DNA of 64,000 nt from the NCBI GenBank assembly GCA_003490145.1, contig QULQ01000004.1, positions 124,001-188,000 on the forward strand, given 5' to 3'. Shown piece by piece: positions 51,849-61,500 of the stretch. This stretch comes from Lachnospiraceae bacterium OM04-12BH. GTDB taxonomy: Bacteria; Bacillota; Clostridia; Lachnospirales; Lachnospiraceae. A model generated the notes under the pieces. That model was not told the DNA's origin. It did not search any database and saw only the letters and a program-made list of their open reading frames with translations. The position numbers and the translations under genes were made by a program. Within the stretch, counting starts at the first letter, position 1. Each line of letters starts with the position of its first letter.

Positions 51849-53441
51849 GTGGGAAATTACGATAAAGAAATCAACAGAAGACGTACGTTTGCGATCATCT
51901 CGCATCCTGATGCAGGTAAGACGACGCTGACAGAGAAATTCCTTTTGTATGGAGGCGCTATTAATCTGGCAGGAAGTGTAAAGGGAAAGGCGACGGCCAG
52001 ACATGCTGTATCTGACTGGATGGAGATCGAGAAGGAGAGAGGTATTTCCGTTACTTCTTCTGTTCTGCAGTTTGAATATGACGGCTTCTGCATCAACATC
52101 CTGGATACACCTGGGCACCAGGATTTCTCAGAAGATACTTACCGTACACTGATGGCAGCTGACTCAGCAGTCATGGTCATTGATGCATCCAAGGGTGTAG
52201 AGGCACAGACAAGGAAGCTGTTCAAGGTCTGCGTTATGAGAAAGATCCCGATCTTTACTTTTATTAACAAAATGGACAGGGATGCCAATGATACCTTTGA
52301 GCTTCTGGATGAAATTGAAAAAGAGCTTGGTATTGCCACCTGTCCGGTTAACTGGCCTATTGGTTCCGGTAAGCGTTTCAAGGGAGTATATGACAGGCAT
52401 AAGCAGGAGGTGATCACCTTTTCAGATACTGAGAAGGGAACCAAAGAGGGGGAGACCAGGCATATTCCTGTGGCCGGAAGAGAAGAGCTGGATACAGTGA
52501 TAGGAGAGGAAGCAGCAGAAACGCTGATGGATGAGATTGATCTTCTGGACGGTGCGAGTGCGGAATTTGATCTGGAAGCCGTGCAGGCAGGTGAGCTGAC
52601 ACCGGTATTTTTCGGTTCAGCCCTTACCAATTTTGGCGTGGAATTTTTTCTGCAGCATTTCCTTAAGATGACAACAACTCCGCTGCCAAGAAAGGCGGAT
52701 ATCGGACTGATCTCACCTACAGAGAATGACTTTTCTGCTTTTGTGTTCAAGATACAGGCCAATATGAATAAAGCACACCGTGACAGGATCGCATTTATGA
52801 GAATCTGTTCCGGTAAATATGAGGCAAGCATGGAAGTCAAGCATGTACAGGGAAATAAAATCATGCGTCTTTCACAGCCCCAGCAGATCATGGCGAGCGA
52901 AAGAAAGATCCTGGAAGAGGCCTATGCCGGTGATATTATCGGGGTATTTGATCCTGGTATTTTTTCTATCGGGGATACGCTGTGTATGCCAAAGGAACAG
53001 TTCTGCTATGAGGGGATCCCGACCTTTGCCCCGGAGCATTTCGCAAGGGTAAGGCAGATCGATACTATGAAGAGAAAGCAGTTTGTGAAGGGGATCACCC
53101 AGATTGCACAGGAGGGTGCAATCCAGATTTTCCAGGAATTTAATACCGGTATGGAAGAGATCATTGTCGGTGTGGTAGGTGTATTGCAGTTTGATGTCTT
53201 AAAATACCGTCTGGAAAATGAATATAATGTTGAGATCAAGCTGGAGCCGCTGCCTTATGAGCATATCAGATGGATCGAGAATAAAGATATTGATCTGACA
53301 AAGCTGACAGGCACCTCCGATATGAAGAAGATCAAGGATCTGAAGGGAAATCCGCTTCTGCTGTTTATTAATTCCTGGAGCATAGGTATGACTCTTGAGA
53401 GAAATGAAGGACTTGTATTATCAGAGTTTGGACGTGATTAA
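51849..53441 (+). CDS. prfC: peptide chain release factor 3
   Basis: 530 residues. RF3 is a GTPase that releases RF1/RF2 from the ribosome. G1 SHPDAGKTTLTEKFL, the effector region MEIEKERGISVTSSVLQF, G3 DTPGHQDFSEDTYRTL and G4 INKMDRD are at residues about 20-150. The RF3 C-terminal domain has FKIQANMNKAHRDRIAFMRICSGKYE. The start is GTG 51849 seven bases after GGAGG; no ATG gives the full N-terminus. The stop directly abuts the next start. Confidence 0.95.
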   Translation: MGNYDKEINRRRTFAIISHPDAGKTTLTEKFLLYGGAINLAGSVKGKATARHAVSDWMEIEKERGISVTSSVLQFEYDGFCINILDTPGHQDFSEDTYRTLMAADSAVMVIDASKGVEAQTRKLFKVCVMRKIPIFTFINKMDRDANDTFELLDEIEKELGIATCPVNWPIGSGKRFKGVYDRHKQEVITFSDTEKGTKEGETRHIPVAGREELDTVIGEEAAETLMDEIDLLDGASAEFDLEAVQAGELTPVFFGSALTNFGVEFFLQHFLKMTTTPLPRKADIGLISPTENDFSAFVFKIQANMNKAHRDRIAFMRICSGKYEASMEVKHVQGNKIMRLSQPQQIMASERKILEEAYAGDIIGVFDPGIFSIGDTLCMPKEQFCYEGIPTFAPEHFARVRQIDTMKRKQFVKGITQIAQEGAIQIFQEFNTGMEEIIVGVVGVLQFDVLKYRLENEYNVEIKLEPLPYEHIRWIENKDIDLTKLTGTSDMKKIKDLKGNPLLLFINSWSIGMTLERNEGLVLSEFGRD

Positions 53442-54623
53442 ATGAAAAACAGATGGCTTTCGACAGCCCTGATCCTTTCTTTGATGCTTACCGGATGTAC
53501 GTCTGGTGAAATGGGAATGGATCAGGAACAGGCGAAGGAAACTCCGGCCGTGGAAGAACAGATTCCAAGAACCGGTGAAATGAATAGTGATGTGGCGGAA
53601 AGCCTGAAAAAAAGGCAGAATGGCCAGTTCTATTTTGATCAGCTTCACAGTGAGGATCAGACTGTATATGTGGAGATTTTGGACATTCTACAGCATTTTC
53701 AGAAGGATATTCCGTTATCCTGTCTTGAAACAGACACCATAGAGAGGATATTCCAGTATGTGCTGAACGACCATCCGGAGATATTCTATGTGGAGGGATA
53801 TACATTTACCAGATATACCCTTGGCAGTGAGGTAAAGAAGATCACATTTTCCGGAACCTATACCATGGATGAGGAAGAAGCAGAAAGCCGGAAGAAGCTG
53901 ATCCGGGATTATGCAGTAAACTGCCTTACGGGCATCACTCCTGACATGGACGACTATGAAAAGACCAAATATATTTACGAGTATATCATCAATTCTACAG
54001 AATACGATTCAGAGGCGCCGGATAATCAGAATATATGCTCTGTTTTTCTGTATGGAAGGAGTGTGTGCCAGGGATATGCCAAGGCAACACAGTATCTGCT
54101 GAATCAGGCAGGAATAGATGCAACGCTTGTGATGGGAAGAGTGCTTTCCGGAGAGGGACATGCCTGGAATCTGGCAAGACTGGATGGAAGCTGGTATTAT
54201 ATAGATACTACATGGGGGGATGCTTCCTATCAGATGGTAGAGGGCAGCACAGAGGGTGAGGAGAGCATACCGCCGATCAATTATGATTATCTGTGTGTAA
54301 CAACAGTTCAGCTGACAGCGACACATTCTATTGATACGGGTGCGTCCATGCCGGTATGTGATGACATGACGGATAATTATTATGTCAGGGAAGGCAGATA
54401 TTTTACTTCTGTAGACAAACAGAAGCTGGAAGAACTGTTTCAGATGGCATATGATACGGGAAGCACTTATGTGACGCTGAAATGTTCAGATGTGGCAGTT
54501 TATGAGGAGATGATCCGGTATCTGATCAAAGAACAGGGGATCTTTTCCTACCTGCATGGTGCAGAGGGCACAGTATCCTATGCGGATAACAGGGAGCAGC
54601 AGAGCCTGAGCTTCTGGCTGTAA
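53442..54623 (+). CDS. lipoprotein with transglutaminase-like domain
   Basis: 393 residues. A lipoprotein signal peptide has the lipobox LTGC (Cys at about residue 19). A transglutaminase-like domain is at about 170-275, with the catalytic Cys in [21 protein letters not shown], His in [12 protein letters not shown] and Asp in YYIDTTWGD. Secreted proteins of this type act as peptidases or crosslinking enzymes on wall proteins; the substrate is unknown. The extra C-terminal part (about 300-393) is not recognised. It begins immediately after the prfC stop. Confidence 0.88.
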   Translation: MKNRWLSTALILSLMLTGCTSGEMGMDQEQAKETPAVEEQIPRTGEMNSDVAESLKKRQNGQFYFDQLHSEDQTVYVEILDILQHFQKDIPLSCLETDTIERIFQYVLNDHPEIFYVEGYTFTRYTLGSEVKKITFSGTYTMDEEEAESRKKLIRDYAVNCLTGITPDMDDYEKTKYIYEYIINSTEYDSEAPDNQNICSVFLYGRSVCQGYAKATQYLLNQAGIDATLVMGRVLSGEGHAWNLARLDGSWYYIDTTWGDASYQMVEGSTEGEESIPPINYDYLCVTTVQLTATHSIDTGASMPVCDDMTDNYYVREGRYFTSVDKQKLEELFQMAYDTGSTYVTLKCSDVAVYEEMIRYLIKEQGIFSYLHGAEGTVSYADNREQQSLSFWL

Positions 54624-54643
54624 GAGGAAAATTGGATTTAGGC

Positions 54644-54672
54644 TTTCCAAAAAACGTATTTTTTGGTATGAT
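54644..54672 (+). promoter_or_regulatory. promoter of the Asp23-nusB operon with inverted-repeat spacer
   Basis: TTTCCA (54644-54649), 17 bases, TATGAT (54667-54672) with TGG before the -10. CCAAAAAA (54647-54654) and TTTTTTGG (54659-54666) form a perfect inverted repeat with a CGTA centre that occupies the spacer. Confidence 0.6.
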
Positions 54673-54710
54673 GAAAGTCAGATGACTGACATAAAGAAAG
54701 GAACAGGATC

Positions 54711-55085
54711 ATGGAAAAGACAATGGAACAGAACACTTATGTATTACAGGATGATGATAGTTTTGGAACCGTCAAGATCGCTGATGATGTAGTAGCAGCT
54801 ATTGGCAGTATCGCTGCAACTGAGGTTGAAGGCGTAGTTTCCATGGCTGGAAATATCGGCAATGAGCTGGCAAGTAAAATGGGAGTTAAGAGTCTTACAA
54901 AGGGCGTAAAGGTAGAGGTCAATGGCAAGAATGTGAAGGCAGATATTACCCTGATCGTGAAATATGGATACAGCATTCCGGCGATCTCCCAGAAGGTGCA
55001 GGACAAGGTAAAATCTACGATCGAGAGTATGACAGGTCTGAATGTAACAGATGTGAATATCAGAGTTGCCGGCGTTGGCATGTGA
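54711..55085 (+). CDS. Asp23/Gls24 family envelope stress protein
   Basis: 124 residues. The family is recognised by TVKIADDVVAAIGSIAATEVEGVVSMAGNI, then LTKGVKVEVNGKNVKADITLIVKYGYSIPAISQKVQDKVKSTIESMTGL and the ending VNIRVAGVGM. These proteins are abundant envelope-associated or alkaline-stress proteins without known catalytic activity. Position just upstream of nusB is the same as for Bacillus yqhY. ATG 54711 follows AAAGGAACAGGATC; ATG 54723 is an alternative. Confidence 0.92.
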   Translation: MEKTMEQNTYVLQDDDSFGTVKIADDVVAAIGSIAATEVEGVVSMAGNIGNELASKMGVKSLTKGVKVEVNGKNVKADITLIVKYGYSIPAISQKVQDKVKSTIESMTGLNVTDVNIRVAGVGM

Positions 55086-55110
55086 GAAAGAATACAGGCA
55101 GGATAAACAA

Positions 55111-55521
55111 ATGACCAGAAGAGAACTGAGAGAGCAGATATTCAAGCTTCTTTTTCGTGTGGAGTTTAATAACAGAGAGGAAATGCCGGAGCAGACAGAG
55201 TTTTTCTTTGAAGAAGAGGAAAATCAGGCTGATGTGGCAGATACTGCTTATATTACAGACAAGCTGAACAGGATTCTTGAGAAACTGACAGAAATCGATG
55301 CTGCATTGAATGAAAAGGTGGAAGGCTGGGATACAGGCAGAATGGGTAAAGTGGATCTGACAGTCCTGCGTCTTGCTGTTTATGAAATCTTATTTGATGA
55401 AGAGATACCTACAGGAGTAGCAATTAATGAAGCTGTAGAGCTTGCCAAGAAGTTTGGACAGGATTCTTCATCTGCATTTGTCAATGGTGTTCTGGCAAAA
55501 TTTGTTCAGGAAGATAAATAA
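55111..55521 (+). CDS. nusB: transcription antitermination protein NusB
   Basis: 136 residues. NusB with S10 binds boxA of rRNA operons. Helical family pattern: RRELREQIFKLLFRVEFNN at the start, then DTAYITDKLNRILEKLTEIDAALNEKVEGWDTGRMGKVDLTVLRLAVYEILFDEEIPTGVAINEAVELAKKFGQDSSSAFVNGVLAKF (only key parts conserved: KVDLTVLRLAVYE and INEAVELAK). ATG 55111 after GCAGGATAAAC is chosen over a longer frame from 55066. Its TAA shares one base with the xseA ATG. Confidence 0.95.
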   Translation: MTRRELREQIFKLLFRVEFNNREEMPEQTEFFFEEEENQADVADTAYITDKLNRILEKLTEIDAALNEKVEGWDTGRMGKVDLTVLRLAVYEILFDEEIPTGVAINEAVELAKKFGQDSSSAFVNGVLAKFVQEDK

Positions 55522-56714
55522 TGCAGAATGTTTACACTGTTGGACAGGTAAATTTATATATTAAAAATATGTTTTCCCAGGATTTTTTATTGCAGTCCCT
55601 TTTTGTGAAGGGAGAGGTAAGTAACTGTAAATATCATTCCTCGGGACATATTTATTTTACGCTGAAAGATGGAAAAGGAACGATTTCCTGCGTGATGTTT
55701 GCTGGAAACCGTTCCGGTCTTGCGTTTCGGCTTACTGAAGGAATACAGGTCATTGTACAGGGAACAGTTGATGTTTATGAAAGAGACGGAAAGTATCAGC
55801 TGTATGCCAAAAATATTACCAGAGACGGTGCAGGTGCCCTGTATGAGAAATATGAACAGCTGAAAAAGGAACTGGAAGAAAGAGGGATGTTTGCAGCCGA
55901 GTATAAGAAGGCGATCCCTCCTTATATCAGGACACTTGGTGTTGTCACAGCACCGACGGGTGCGGCAGTCAGGGATATTATCAATATCGCGACCAGGAGA
56001 AATCCCTATGTGCAGATAATCCTTTATCCGGCAATTGTACAGGGAGACGGTGCAGCAGAAAGCATTATCAGGGGAATACATGCACTGGAGAAACAGAAGG
56101 TAGATGTCATTATTGTAGGAAGAGGCGGTGGCTCTATAGAGGATCTCTGGTGCTTTAATGAAGAATCAGTAGCAGAAGCTGTTTTTGACTGTGGGATCCC
56201 GGTCATATCAGCGGTGGGACACGAAACAGATACTACGATCATTGATTATGTATCGGATCTGCGGGCACCTACACCATCAGCGGCAGCGGAGCTTGCTGTG
56301 TATGATGTGAAGGCATTTATGGAGCGGCTTTCCGGGCAGAAAACGGTCTTAAACCGTACACTGGAGCGGAAGCTTACCTATTGCAGGCTGCAGCTTAAAA
56401 ATCAGGAAGCCAGACTGAAAATGAATTCTCCAATTTCCCGGATCCGTGAAAAGAAAATGTGGCTGTTACATACAGAAGAACAGCTTATGGCGCTGATGAA
56501 TGGCAGAACAGGGGAAAGCAGACATCAGCTTGCTTTATATATTGAGCAGCTTAAGGGGCTGTCACCACTGGATAAACTGAACCAGGGATTTTCCTATGTG
56601 GAGGATGCAGAGGGCAGATGCGTAAATGATGTAGAACGTGTCCATACAGGAGATGAACTGAAGATCTATGTGAAAAATGGAAGTTTGTATGCTTCTGTAA
56701 CAGGAAAGGAATAA
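55521..56714 (+). CDS. xseA: exodeoxyribonuclease VII large subunit
   Basis: 397 residues. Exonuclease VII degrades single-stranded DNA from both ends. An OB-fold domain at about 1-100 has VKGEVSNCKYHSSGHIYFTLKD and IQVIVQGTVDVYERDGKYQLY. The catalytic domain then has LGVVTAPTGAAVRDIINIATRRNP, VDVIIVGRGGGSIEDLWCFNEE and SAVGHETDTTIIDYVSDLRAPTPSAAAE. The coiled-coil C-terminal part is somewhat shorter than in E. coli (456). Starts on the nusB stop; xseB follows after four bases. Confidence 0.96.
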   Translation: MQNVYTVGQVNLYIKNMFSQDFLLQSLFVKGEVSNCKYHSSGHIYFTLKDGKGTISCVMFAGNRSGLAFRLTEGIQVIVQGTVDVYERDGKYQLYAKNITRDGAGALYEKYEQLKKELEERGMFAAEYKKAIPPYIRTLGVVTAPTGAAVRDIINIATRRNPYVQIILYPAIVQGDGAAESIIRGIHALEKQKVDVIIVGRGGGSIEDLWCFNEESVAEAVFDCGIPVISAVGHETDTTIIDYVSDLRAPTPSAAAELAVYDVKAFMERLSGQKTVLNRTLERKLTYCRLQLKNQEARLKMNSPISRIREKKMWLLHTEEQLMALMNGRTGESRHQLALYIEQLKGLSPLDKLNQGFSYVEDAEGRCVNDVERVHTGDELKIYVKNGSLYASVTGKE

Positions 56715-56718
56715 ACGA

Positions 56719-56931
56719 ATGGGGGAAGAGAAAGAGATCTCACTGGAAGAGGTCTTTACCAGGTTACAGGAAACGATTGAAAATCTGGAAAAGGATGATA
56801 TTACGCTGGAACAGTCTTTTCAGGAATATCAGAAAGGTATGCTTCTCGTCAAAAAGTGTAATGAAATTATTGATAAAGTAGAAAAGAAAGTTCTGGTGCT
56901 GAATGAAGATGGGGGTACAGATGAATTTTAA
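56719..56931 (+). CDS. xseB: exodeoxyribonuclease VII small subunit
   Basis: 70 residues, the usual size. Pattern: SLEEVFTRLQETIENLEKDDITLEQSFQEYQKGMLLVKKCNEIIDKVEKKV, i.e. the two-helix hairpin with LE..D..LE.S...Y..G. GGAAAGGAATAAACG precedes the ATG. It partners XseA and overlaps the start of the prenyl synthase gene. Confidence 0.95.
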   Translation: MGEEKEISLEEVFTRLQETIENLEKDDITLEQSFQEYQKGMLLVKKCNEIIDKVEKKVLVLNEDGGTDEF

Positions 56932-57823
56932 TGAACAGCTGCAGCAGAAGGCTGCTGATGCAGAAGATATTCTAAAAAAATATCTTCCGGAAGAGGAAGG
57001 GTATCAGAAAAAAGTGATCGAGGCCATGAACTACAGTGTTCTGGCAGGAGGAAAAAGACTCAGACCGGTTTTGATGAAGGAGAGCTTTCTTCTGTTTGGC
57101 GGGCAGGGAGAAGTGATCGAACCCTTTATGGCAGCTCTTGAAATGATCCATAATTATTCTCTTGTACATGATGATCTGCCGGCTATGGATAATGATGAAT
57201 ACCGGAGAGGAAGGAAGACGACCTGGACCGTATATGGAGAAGGTATGGCAGTACTTGCAGGAGATGGACTTCTGAACTATGCCTATGAGACAGCTGCCAA
57301 AGCTTTTGACAAGGCTGATGACCTGGAAGAAATGAAGCGTGTTGCCAGAGCACTTCAGATCCTTGCAGAGAAGGCCGGTATTTATGGAATGATTGGCGGA
57401 CAGAACGGGGATCTGGAAGCAGAAGAGGGAAAGCTTCCACTTACAGAGGAGCTGCTTCTGTTTATCCATGAAAAGAAAACAGCGGCATTGATTCAGGCAG
57501 CTCTTATGATCGGTGGTATTCTTGCGGGAGCATCAGATACAGAGATCAGGTCTCTTGAGAAAGCGGCCTATGATATTGGAATCGCATTCCAGATCCAGGA
57601 TGATATCCTGGATGTAACAGGCAATGAAAAAATCCTTGGAAAACCCATTGGCAGTGATGAGAAAAATCACAAGCTTACCTATGTATCATTAAATGGACTC
57701 GAAAAATCAAAGGAAGACGTAAAGCGGCTTTCTGGAGAAGCAGAAGAGATCCTTAGTTCCTTTCAGGAGAAAAATCCGTTTCTGATCAGCCTGATAGATT
57801 CCCTGATCACACGGCAGAAATAG
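56921..57823 (+). CDS. ispA: polyprenyl synthetase (farnesyl diphosphate synthase)
   Basis: 300 residues. It condenses isopentenyl diphosphate with dimethylallyl or geranyl diphosphate. First Asp-rich motif LVHDDLPAMDNDEYRRGRKT and second FQIQDDILDVTGNEKILGKP, with GGKRLRPVL at the IPP site. Size and motifs fit the FPP/GPP synthase subgroup. Three ATGs occur (56903, 56909, 56921); the last follows GGGGGT and gives the family N-terminus. The order xseB-ispA-dxs is conserved. Confidence 0.94.
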   Translation: MNFNEQLQQKAADAEDILKKYLPEEEGYQKKVIEAMNYSVLAGGKRLRPVLMKESFLLFGGQGEVIEPFMAALEMIHNYSLVHDDLPAMDNDEYRRGRKTTWTVYGEGMAVLAGDGLLNYAYETAAKAFDKADDLEEMKRVARALQILAEKAGIYGMIGGQNGDLEAEEGKLPLTEELLLFIHEKKTAALIQAALMIGGILAGASDTEIRSLEKAAYDIGIAFQIQDDILDVTGNEKILGKPIGSDEKNHKLTYVSLNGLEKSKEDVKRLSGEAEEILSSFQEKNPFLISLIDSLITRQK

Positions 57824-57851
57824 ACCGGACAGAAGAAAAGAAGGTGTTTAT

Positions 57852-59717
57852 ATGTTACTTGACCGAATCAATGCGGTAAATGATATTAAGAAAATCGATC
57901 CGGAAGATTATCCTGCACTGGCAGAAGAGATCAGGCAGTTCCTGATCGGACATATTTCCAAAACCGGAGGGCATTTGGGCTCAAATCTTGGTACGGTAGA
58001 GCTGACAATGGCACTGCATCTTTCTTTTCAGCTTCCGGAGGACAAGATCATATGGGATGTGGGGCATCAGTCTTATACTCATAAGCTTCTGACAGGCCGT
58101 AAGGATCAGTTCGACAATTTACGTAAGTTCGGAGGTATGAGCGGATTCCCCAAGAGGAAGGAAAGCAGCTGCGACAGCTTTGATACAGGACACAGCTCAA
58201 CCTCTATTTCTGCAGGACTTGGTCTTGTCAAGGCAAGGGATATTCAGGGGCAGAAGAACAGTGTCATATCTGTGATCGGAGATGGTTCTCTGACAGGCGG
58301 TATGGCCTATGAAGCGTTGAACAATGCAGCAAAACTGGAAACCAATTTCATTATTGTTTTAAATGACAATAATATGTCCATATCAGAAAATGTAGGCGGC
58401 ATTTCCAAGTATCTGAATAATATCCGTACAGCGAATGCCTATCTGGATATCAAAGAGGGTGTGTATAATACTTTGAAGGATATACCAAGGGGTGACCGGA
58501 TCGTTGAGGGTATCCGTAAAGCGAAGAGTGGATTTAAGCAGCTTGTGGTTCCTGGAATGTTTTTTGAGGACATGGGGATTACCTATCTCGGACCGGTGGA
58601 TGGGCATAATATCCCTGCGATGCTTCGTATGTTCCAGGAAGCAAAGCGTGTGAGAAATACTGTTATTGTACATGTGATCACACAGAAGGGAAAAGGCTTT
58701 GAGCCGGCAGAGAGACATCCGGCAAGATTCCATGGAGCGGAGCCATTTGATACAGAAACAGGAATTCCCTTAAATCCGAGAACAACAGCTAATTATACCG
58801 ATATTTTTTCAACTGTGATGTGTAAGCTGGGAGCAAGGAATGAAAAGGTGGTAGCGATCACGGCGGCCATGCCGGATGGAACCGGTTTAAAGCGGTTCCG
58901 GAATATGTATCCGGACAGGTTCTTCGATGTGGGAATCGCAGAAGAACATGCTGTCACCTTTGCAGCAGGGCTTGCTGTTGGCGGCTTGAAGCCAGTAGTG
59001 GCAATCTATTCTTCCTTCCTGCAGAGGGCATACGATCAGATCATCCATGATGTCTGCATCCAGAATCTGCCGGTTGTGTTTGCTGTTGACAGAGCGGGTA
59101 TTGTAGGAAGTGACGGAGAAACACATCAGGGAATCTTTGACCTTTCCTATCTGTCTTCTATTCCCAATATGCATGTCATGGCACCGAAAAACAAATGGGA
59201 ATTATCCGATATGATGAAATATGCGTTAAGCCTGAATGCACCGGTAGCGATCCGTTATCCGAGGGGAGAAGCTTATGCCGGATTAAAGGAATTCCGGGCA
59301 CCGATAGAATCCTTCCATGCAGAGGCCATTTATCTGGAGAAGGATGTCTGTCTTCTGGCAGTAGGAAGTATGGTAAAGACTGCAGAAGAGGTCAGAAGGC
59401 TGATCCGGGAAGCCGGCTATGGATGCAGTCTGATTAATGCCAGATTTGTGAAACCGATCGATGAAAAGGCTGTAGAATATGCCAAGAAGCATCATGGTAT
59501 CACAGCTGCCATGGAGGAGAATGTGGCGAGCGGCGGCTACGGAGAAAGAGTCAGAGAGTACTTTGATACCCTTCCGGGTGAAGGGGAGCTGCTGAATTTT
59601 GCAATTCCGGATGAATATGTAGAGCATGGCAACGTAGATCTCCTGAAAAAGGAGATTGGTATTGATGCAGAAAGTATTGCTGGTGCAATACTTGCCAGAT
59701 TAAAGGAAAGAGAATGA
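57852..59717 (+). CDS. dxs: 1-deoxy-D-xylulose-5-phosphate synthase
   Basis: 621 residues, the standard length. This thiamine-diphosphate enzyme makes the first intermediate of the MEP isoprenoid pathway from pyruvate and glyceraldehyde-3-phosphate. Seen: SKTGGHLGSNLGTVELTMALH, IWDVGHQSYTHKLLTGR, the ThDP motif GDGSLTGGMAYEALNNAA followed by NDNNMSIS, then FFDVGIAEEHAVTFAAGLA and DRAGIVGSDGETHQGIFDLSYL. AAGAAGGTGTTT precedes the ATG. It supplies precursors to the ispA product next door. Confidence 0.97.
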   Translation: MLLDRINAVNDIKKIDPEDYPALAEEIRQFLIGHISKTGGHLGSNLGTVELTMALHLSFQLPEDKIIWDVGHQSYTHKLLTGRKDQFDNLRKFGGMSGFPKRKESSCDSFDTGHSSTSISAGLGLVKARDIQGQKNSVISVIGDGSLTGGMAYEALNNAAKLETNFIIVLNDNNMSISENVGGISKYLNNIRTANAYLDIKEGVYNTLKDIPRGDRIVEGIRKAKSGFKQLVVPGMFFEDMGITYLGPVDGHNIPAMLRMFQEAKRVRNTVIVHVITQKGKGFEPAERHPARFHGAEPFDTETGIPLNPRTTANYTDIFSTVMCKLGARNEKVVAITAAMPDGTGLKRFRNMYPDRFFDVGIAEEHAVTFAAGLAVGGLKPVVAIYSSFLQRAYDQIIHDVCIQNLPVVFAVDRAGIVGSDGETHQGIFDLSYLSSIPNMHVMAPKNKWELSDMMKYALSLNAPVAIRYPRGEAYAGLKEFRAPIESFHAEAIYLEKDVCLLAVGSMVKTAEEVRRLIREAGYGCSLINARFVKPIDEKAVEYAKKHHGITAAMEENVASGGYGERVREYFDTLPGEGELLNFAIPDEYVEHGNVDLLKKEIGIDAESIAGAILARLKERE

Positions 59718-59737
59718 CAGGAAGCTGGGAATCATAG

Positions 59738-60634
59738 ATGAAAGAACGACTGGATGTGATATTAGTTCAGGAGGGATATGCTGCCTCCAGGGAAAAGGCA
59801 AAAGCCATTATCATGGCAGGAGATGTTTTCGTGGATGGACAGCGGGAAGACAAAGCCGGAACTACGTTTGAGCTTTCAAAGATCAGACTGGAGATCCGGG
59901 GCAATACACTGCCCTTTGTCAGCAGAGGGGGCTTAAAGCTGGATAAGGCAGTGAAAAAGTTTGGATTTTCCCTGCAGGATAGAATATGCATGGATATTGG
60001 TGCATCGACTGGGGGATTTACAGACTGTATGCTCCAGAATGGGGCAAAAAGGGTTTATTCTGTAGATGTCGGACACGGGCAGCTTGACTGGAAGCTTCGG
60101 AATGATGAGCGGGTTGTCTGTATGGAAAAAACGAATTTCCGTTATCTGAAACCAGAGGATATTGAGGATACACCGGATTTTGCATCAGTGGATGTTTCTT
60201 TTATATCCCTGACCAAGATCCTGCTGCCGGCAAGGGCGATCCTTTCAGAAGAAGGAGAAATGGTATGCCTGATCAAGCCGCAGTTTGAAGCTGGACGGGA
60301 TAAGATCGGGAAAAAGGGTGTTGTCAGGGATAAAGCGGTACATGAGGAAGTCATCCGCAAGATCATTGATTATGTTTATATGATCGGATTTGATGTGCTC
60401 AGCCTTGACTATTCACCGATCAAGGGACCGGAGGGAAATATTGAATATCTTGTCTATATCCGTAAGAATGAAGAGCGGATCAGGGGAACAGAAGCTGTGA
60501 CAGAGACAGAAGCAGAAGAAATGTTAAAAGAGATTATAGAAAAGAAAAGTGGTTATTCTTATCAGGAAACAATGAACAAACTGATCACAGAGACTGTTCT
60601 GCTGGCACATGAGGGGCTGAATGCAGGAGAATAG
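59738..60634 (+). CDS. tlyA: TlyA family rRNA 2'-O-methyltransferase
   Basis: 298 residues. N-terminal S4 domain (ERLDVILVQEGYAASREKAKAIIMAGDVFVDGQ, about 2-45) and an FtsJ/RrmJ-like SAM methyltransferase domain with FVSRGGLKLDKA, CMDIGASTGGFTDCMLQNGAKRVYSVDVGHGQLDWKLR and FASVDVSFISLTKILLPAR. TlyA of mycobacteria methylates 16S and 23S rRNA; Firmicutes homologues sit next to dxs and recN and are less studied. A glutamate-rich C-terminal extension overlaps the usual start region of nadK. Confidence 0.92.
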   Translation: MKERLDVILVQEGYAASREKAKAIIMAGDVFVDGQREDKAGTTFELSKIRLEIRGNTLPFVSRGGLKLDKAVKKFGFSLQDRICMDIGASTGGFTDCMLQNGAKRVYSVDVGHGQLDWKLRNDERVVCMEKTNFRYLKPEDIEDTPDFASVDVSFISLTKILLPARAILSEEGEMVCLIKPQFEAGRDKIGKKGVVRDKAVHEEVIRKIIDYVYMIGFDVLSLDYSPIKGPEGNIEYLVYIRKNEERIRGTEAVTETEAEEMLKEIIEKKSGYSYQETMNKLITETVLLAHEGLNAGE

Positions 60635-60638
60635 AGCC

Positions 60639-61496
60639 GTGGAAAATTTTTATATCATAACGAACCGCTCCAAGGATCCGGATTATCAGGTTACAAATCA
60701 GATCCGGGACTTTCTGCAGAAAAAAGGAAAGAACTGTTATATCCAACAGGATAATCAGAAGAGGAAGGAAAAGGGGCATACAGACAGCACAGGGGTGCCA
60801 GAGAACATAGACTGCGTGCTTGTTCTAGGTGGTGATGGAACCATGCTGCAGGCAGCGGCGGATCTGGCGGATCTGACAGTGCCATTCCTTGGGATCAATC
60901 TGGGTACCCTGGGATTTTTGGCAGAAGTCAATAAGACGGATATTGAGCATGCTCTGCTTCGTCTGATCGAAGGAGATTATGAGATCGAGAAGCGTATGAT
61001 GCTGACGGGGGATGTATTTCAAGAGGACAGGGATATGCCGGAGGATTCCACGCAGGCACTCAATGATATTGTGATTACCAGAAAGGGAAGCCTGCAGATC
61101 ATTATATTTACGATCAGTGTTAACGGGCAGTTCCTGCACAGATACAGTGCAGATGGCATGATCGTGGCAACACCTACAGGCTCTACCGGTTATAATCTGT
61201 CGGCAGGAGGTCCCGTAGTGGATCCCAAGGCGCAGCTCATGGTGATCTCACCGATCTGTCCACATTCCATGCAGCACAGCAGTATTGTGCTCTCACCGGA
61301 GGATGAAGTGACTATCAGTATAGACACAGGACATGATGGGACAGTTCAGGAGGTCGAGGCAAGCTTTGATGGAAATCACAGAGTGACGCTCCGTACAGGA
61401 GACAGGATCGTGATCAGACGCTCCAGCAGGACGACAGGGATCATCAAGCTGAGCAGGGTCAGCTTTCTGGAAAGCCTTCATAACAAGATGGGATAG
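60639..61496 (+). CDS. nadK: NAD kinase
   Basis: 285 residues from GTG 60639, or 291 from ATG 60621. The kinase phosphorylates NAD to NADP. Motifs: VLVLGGDGTMLQAA, GINLGTLGFLAEV, ALNDIVITRKGSLQII and the SADGMIVATPTGSTGYNLSAGGPVV loop, then ISPICPHSMQHSSIVL. The GTG start, with GGAG nine bases upstream, gives the typical N-terminus MENFYIITNRSKD; the ATG would overlap tlyA by 14 bases and add six residues. argR follows after four bases. Confidence 0.94.
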   Translation: MENFYIITNRSKDPDYQVTNQIRDFLQKKGKNCYIQQDNQKRKEKGHTDSTGVPENIDCVLVLGGDGTMLQAAADLADLTVPFLGINLGTLGFLAEVNKTDIEHALLRLIEGDYEIEKRMMLTGDVFQEDRDMPEDSTQALNDIVITRKGSLQIIIFTISVNGQFLHRYSADGMIVATPTGSTGYNLSAGGPVVDPKAQLMVISPICPHSMQHSSIVLSPEDEVTISIDTGHDGTVQEVEASFDGNHRVTLRTGDRIVIRRSSRTTGIIKLSRVSFLESLHNKMG

Positions 61497-61500
61497 AAAA

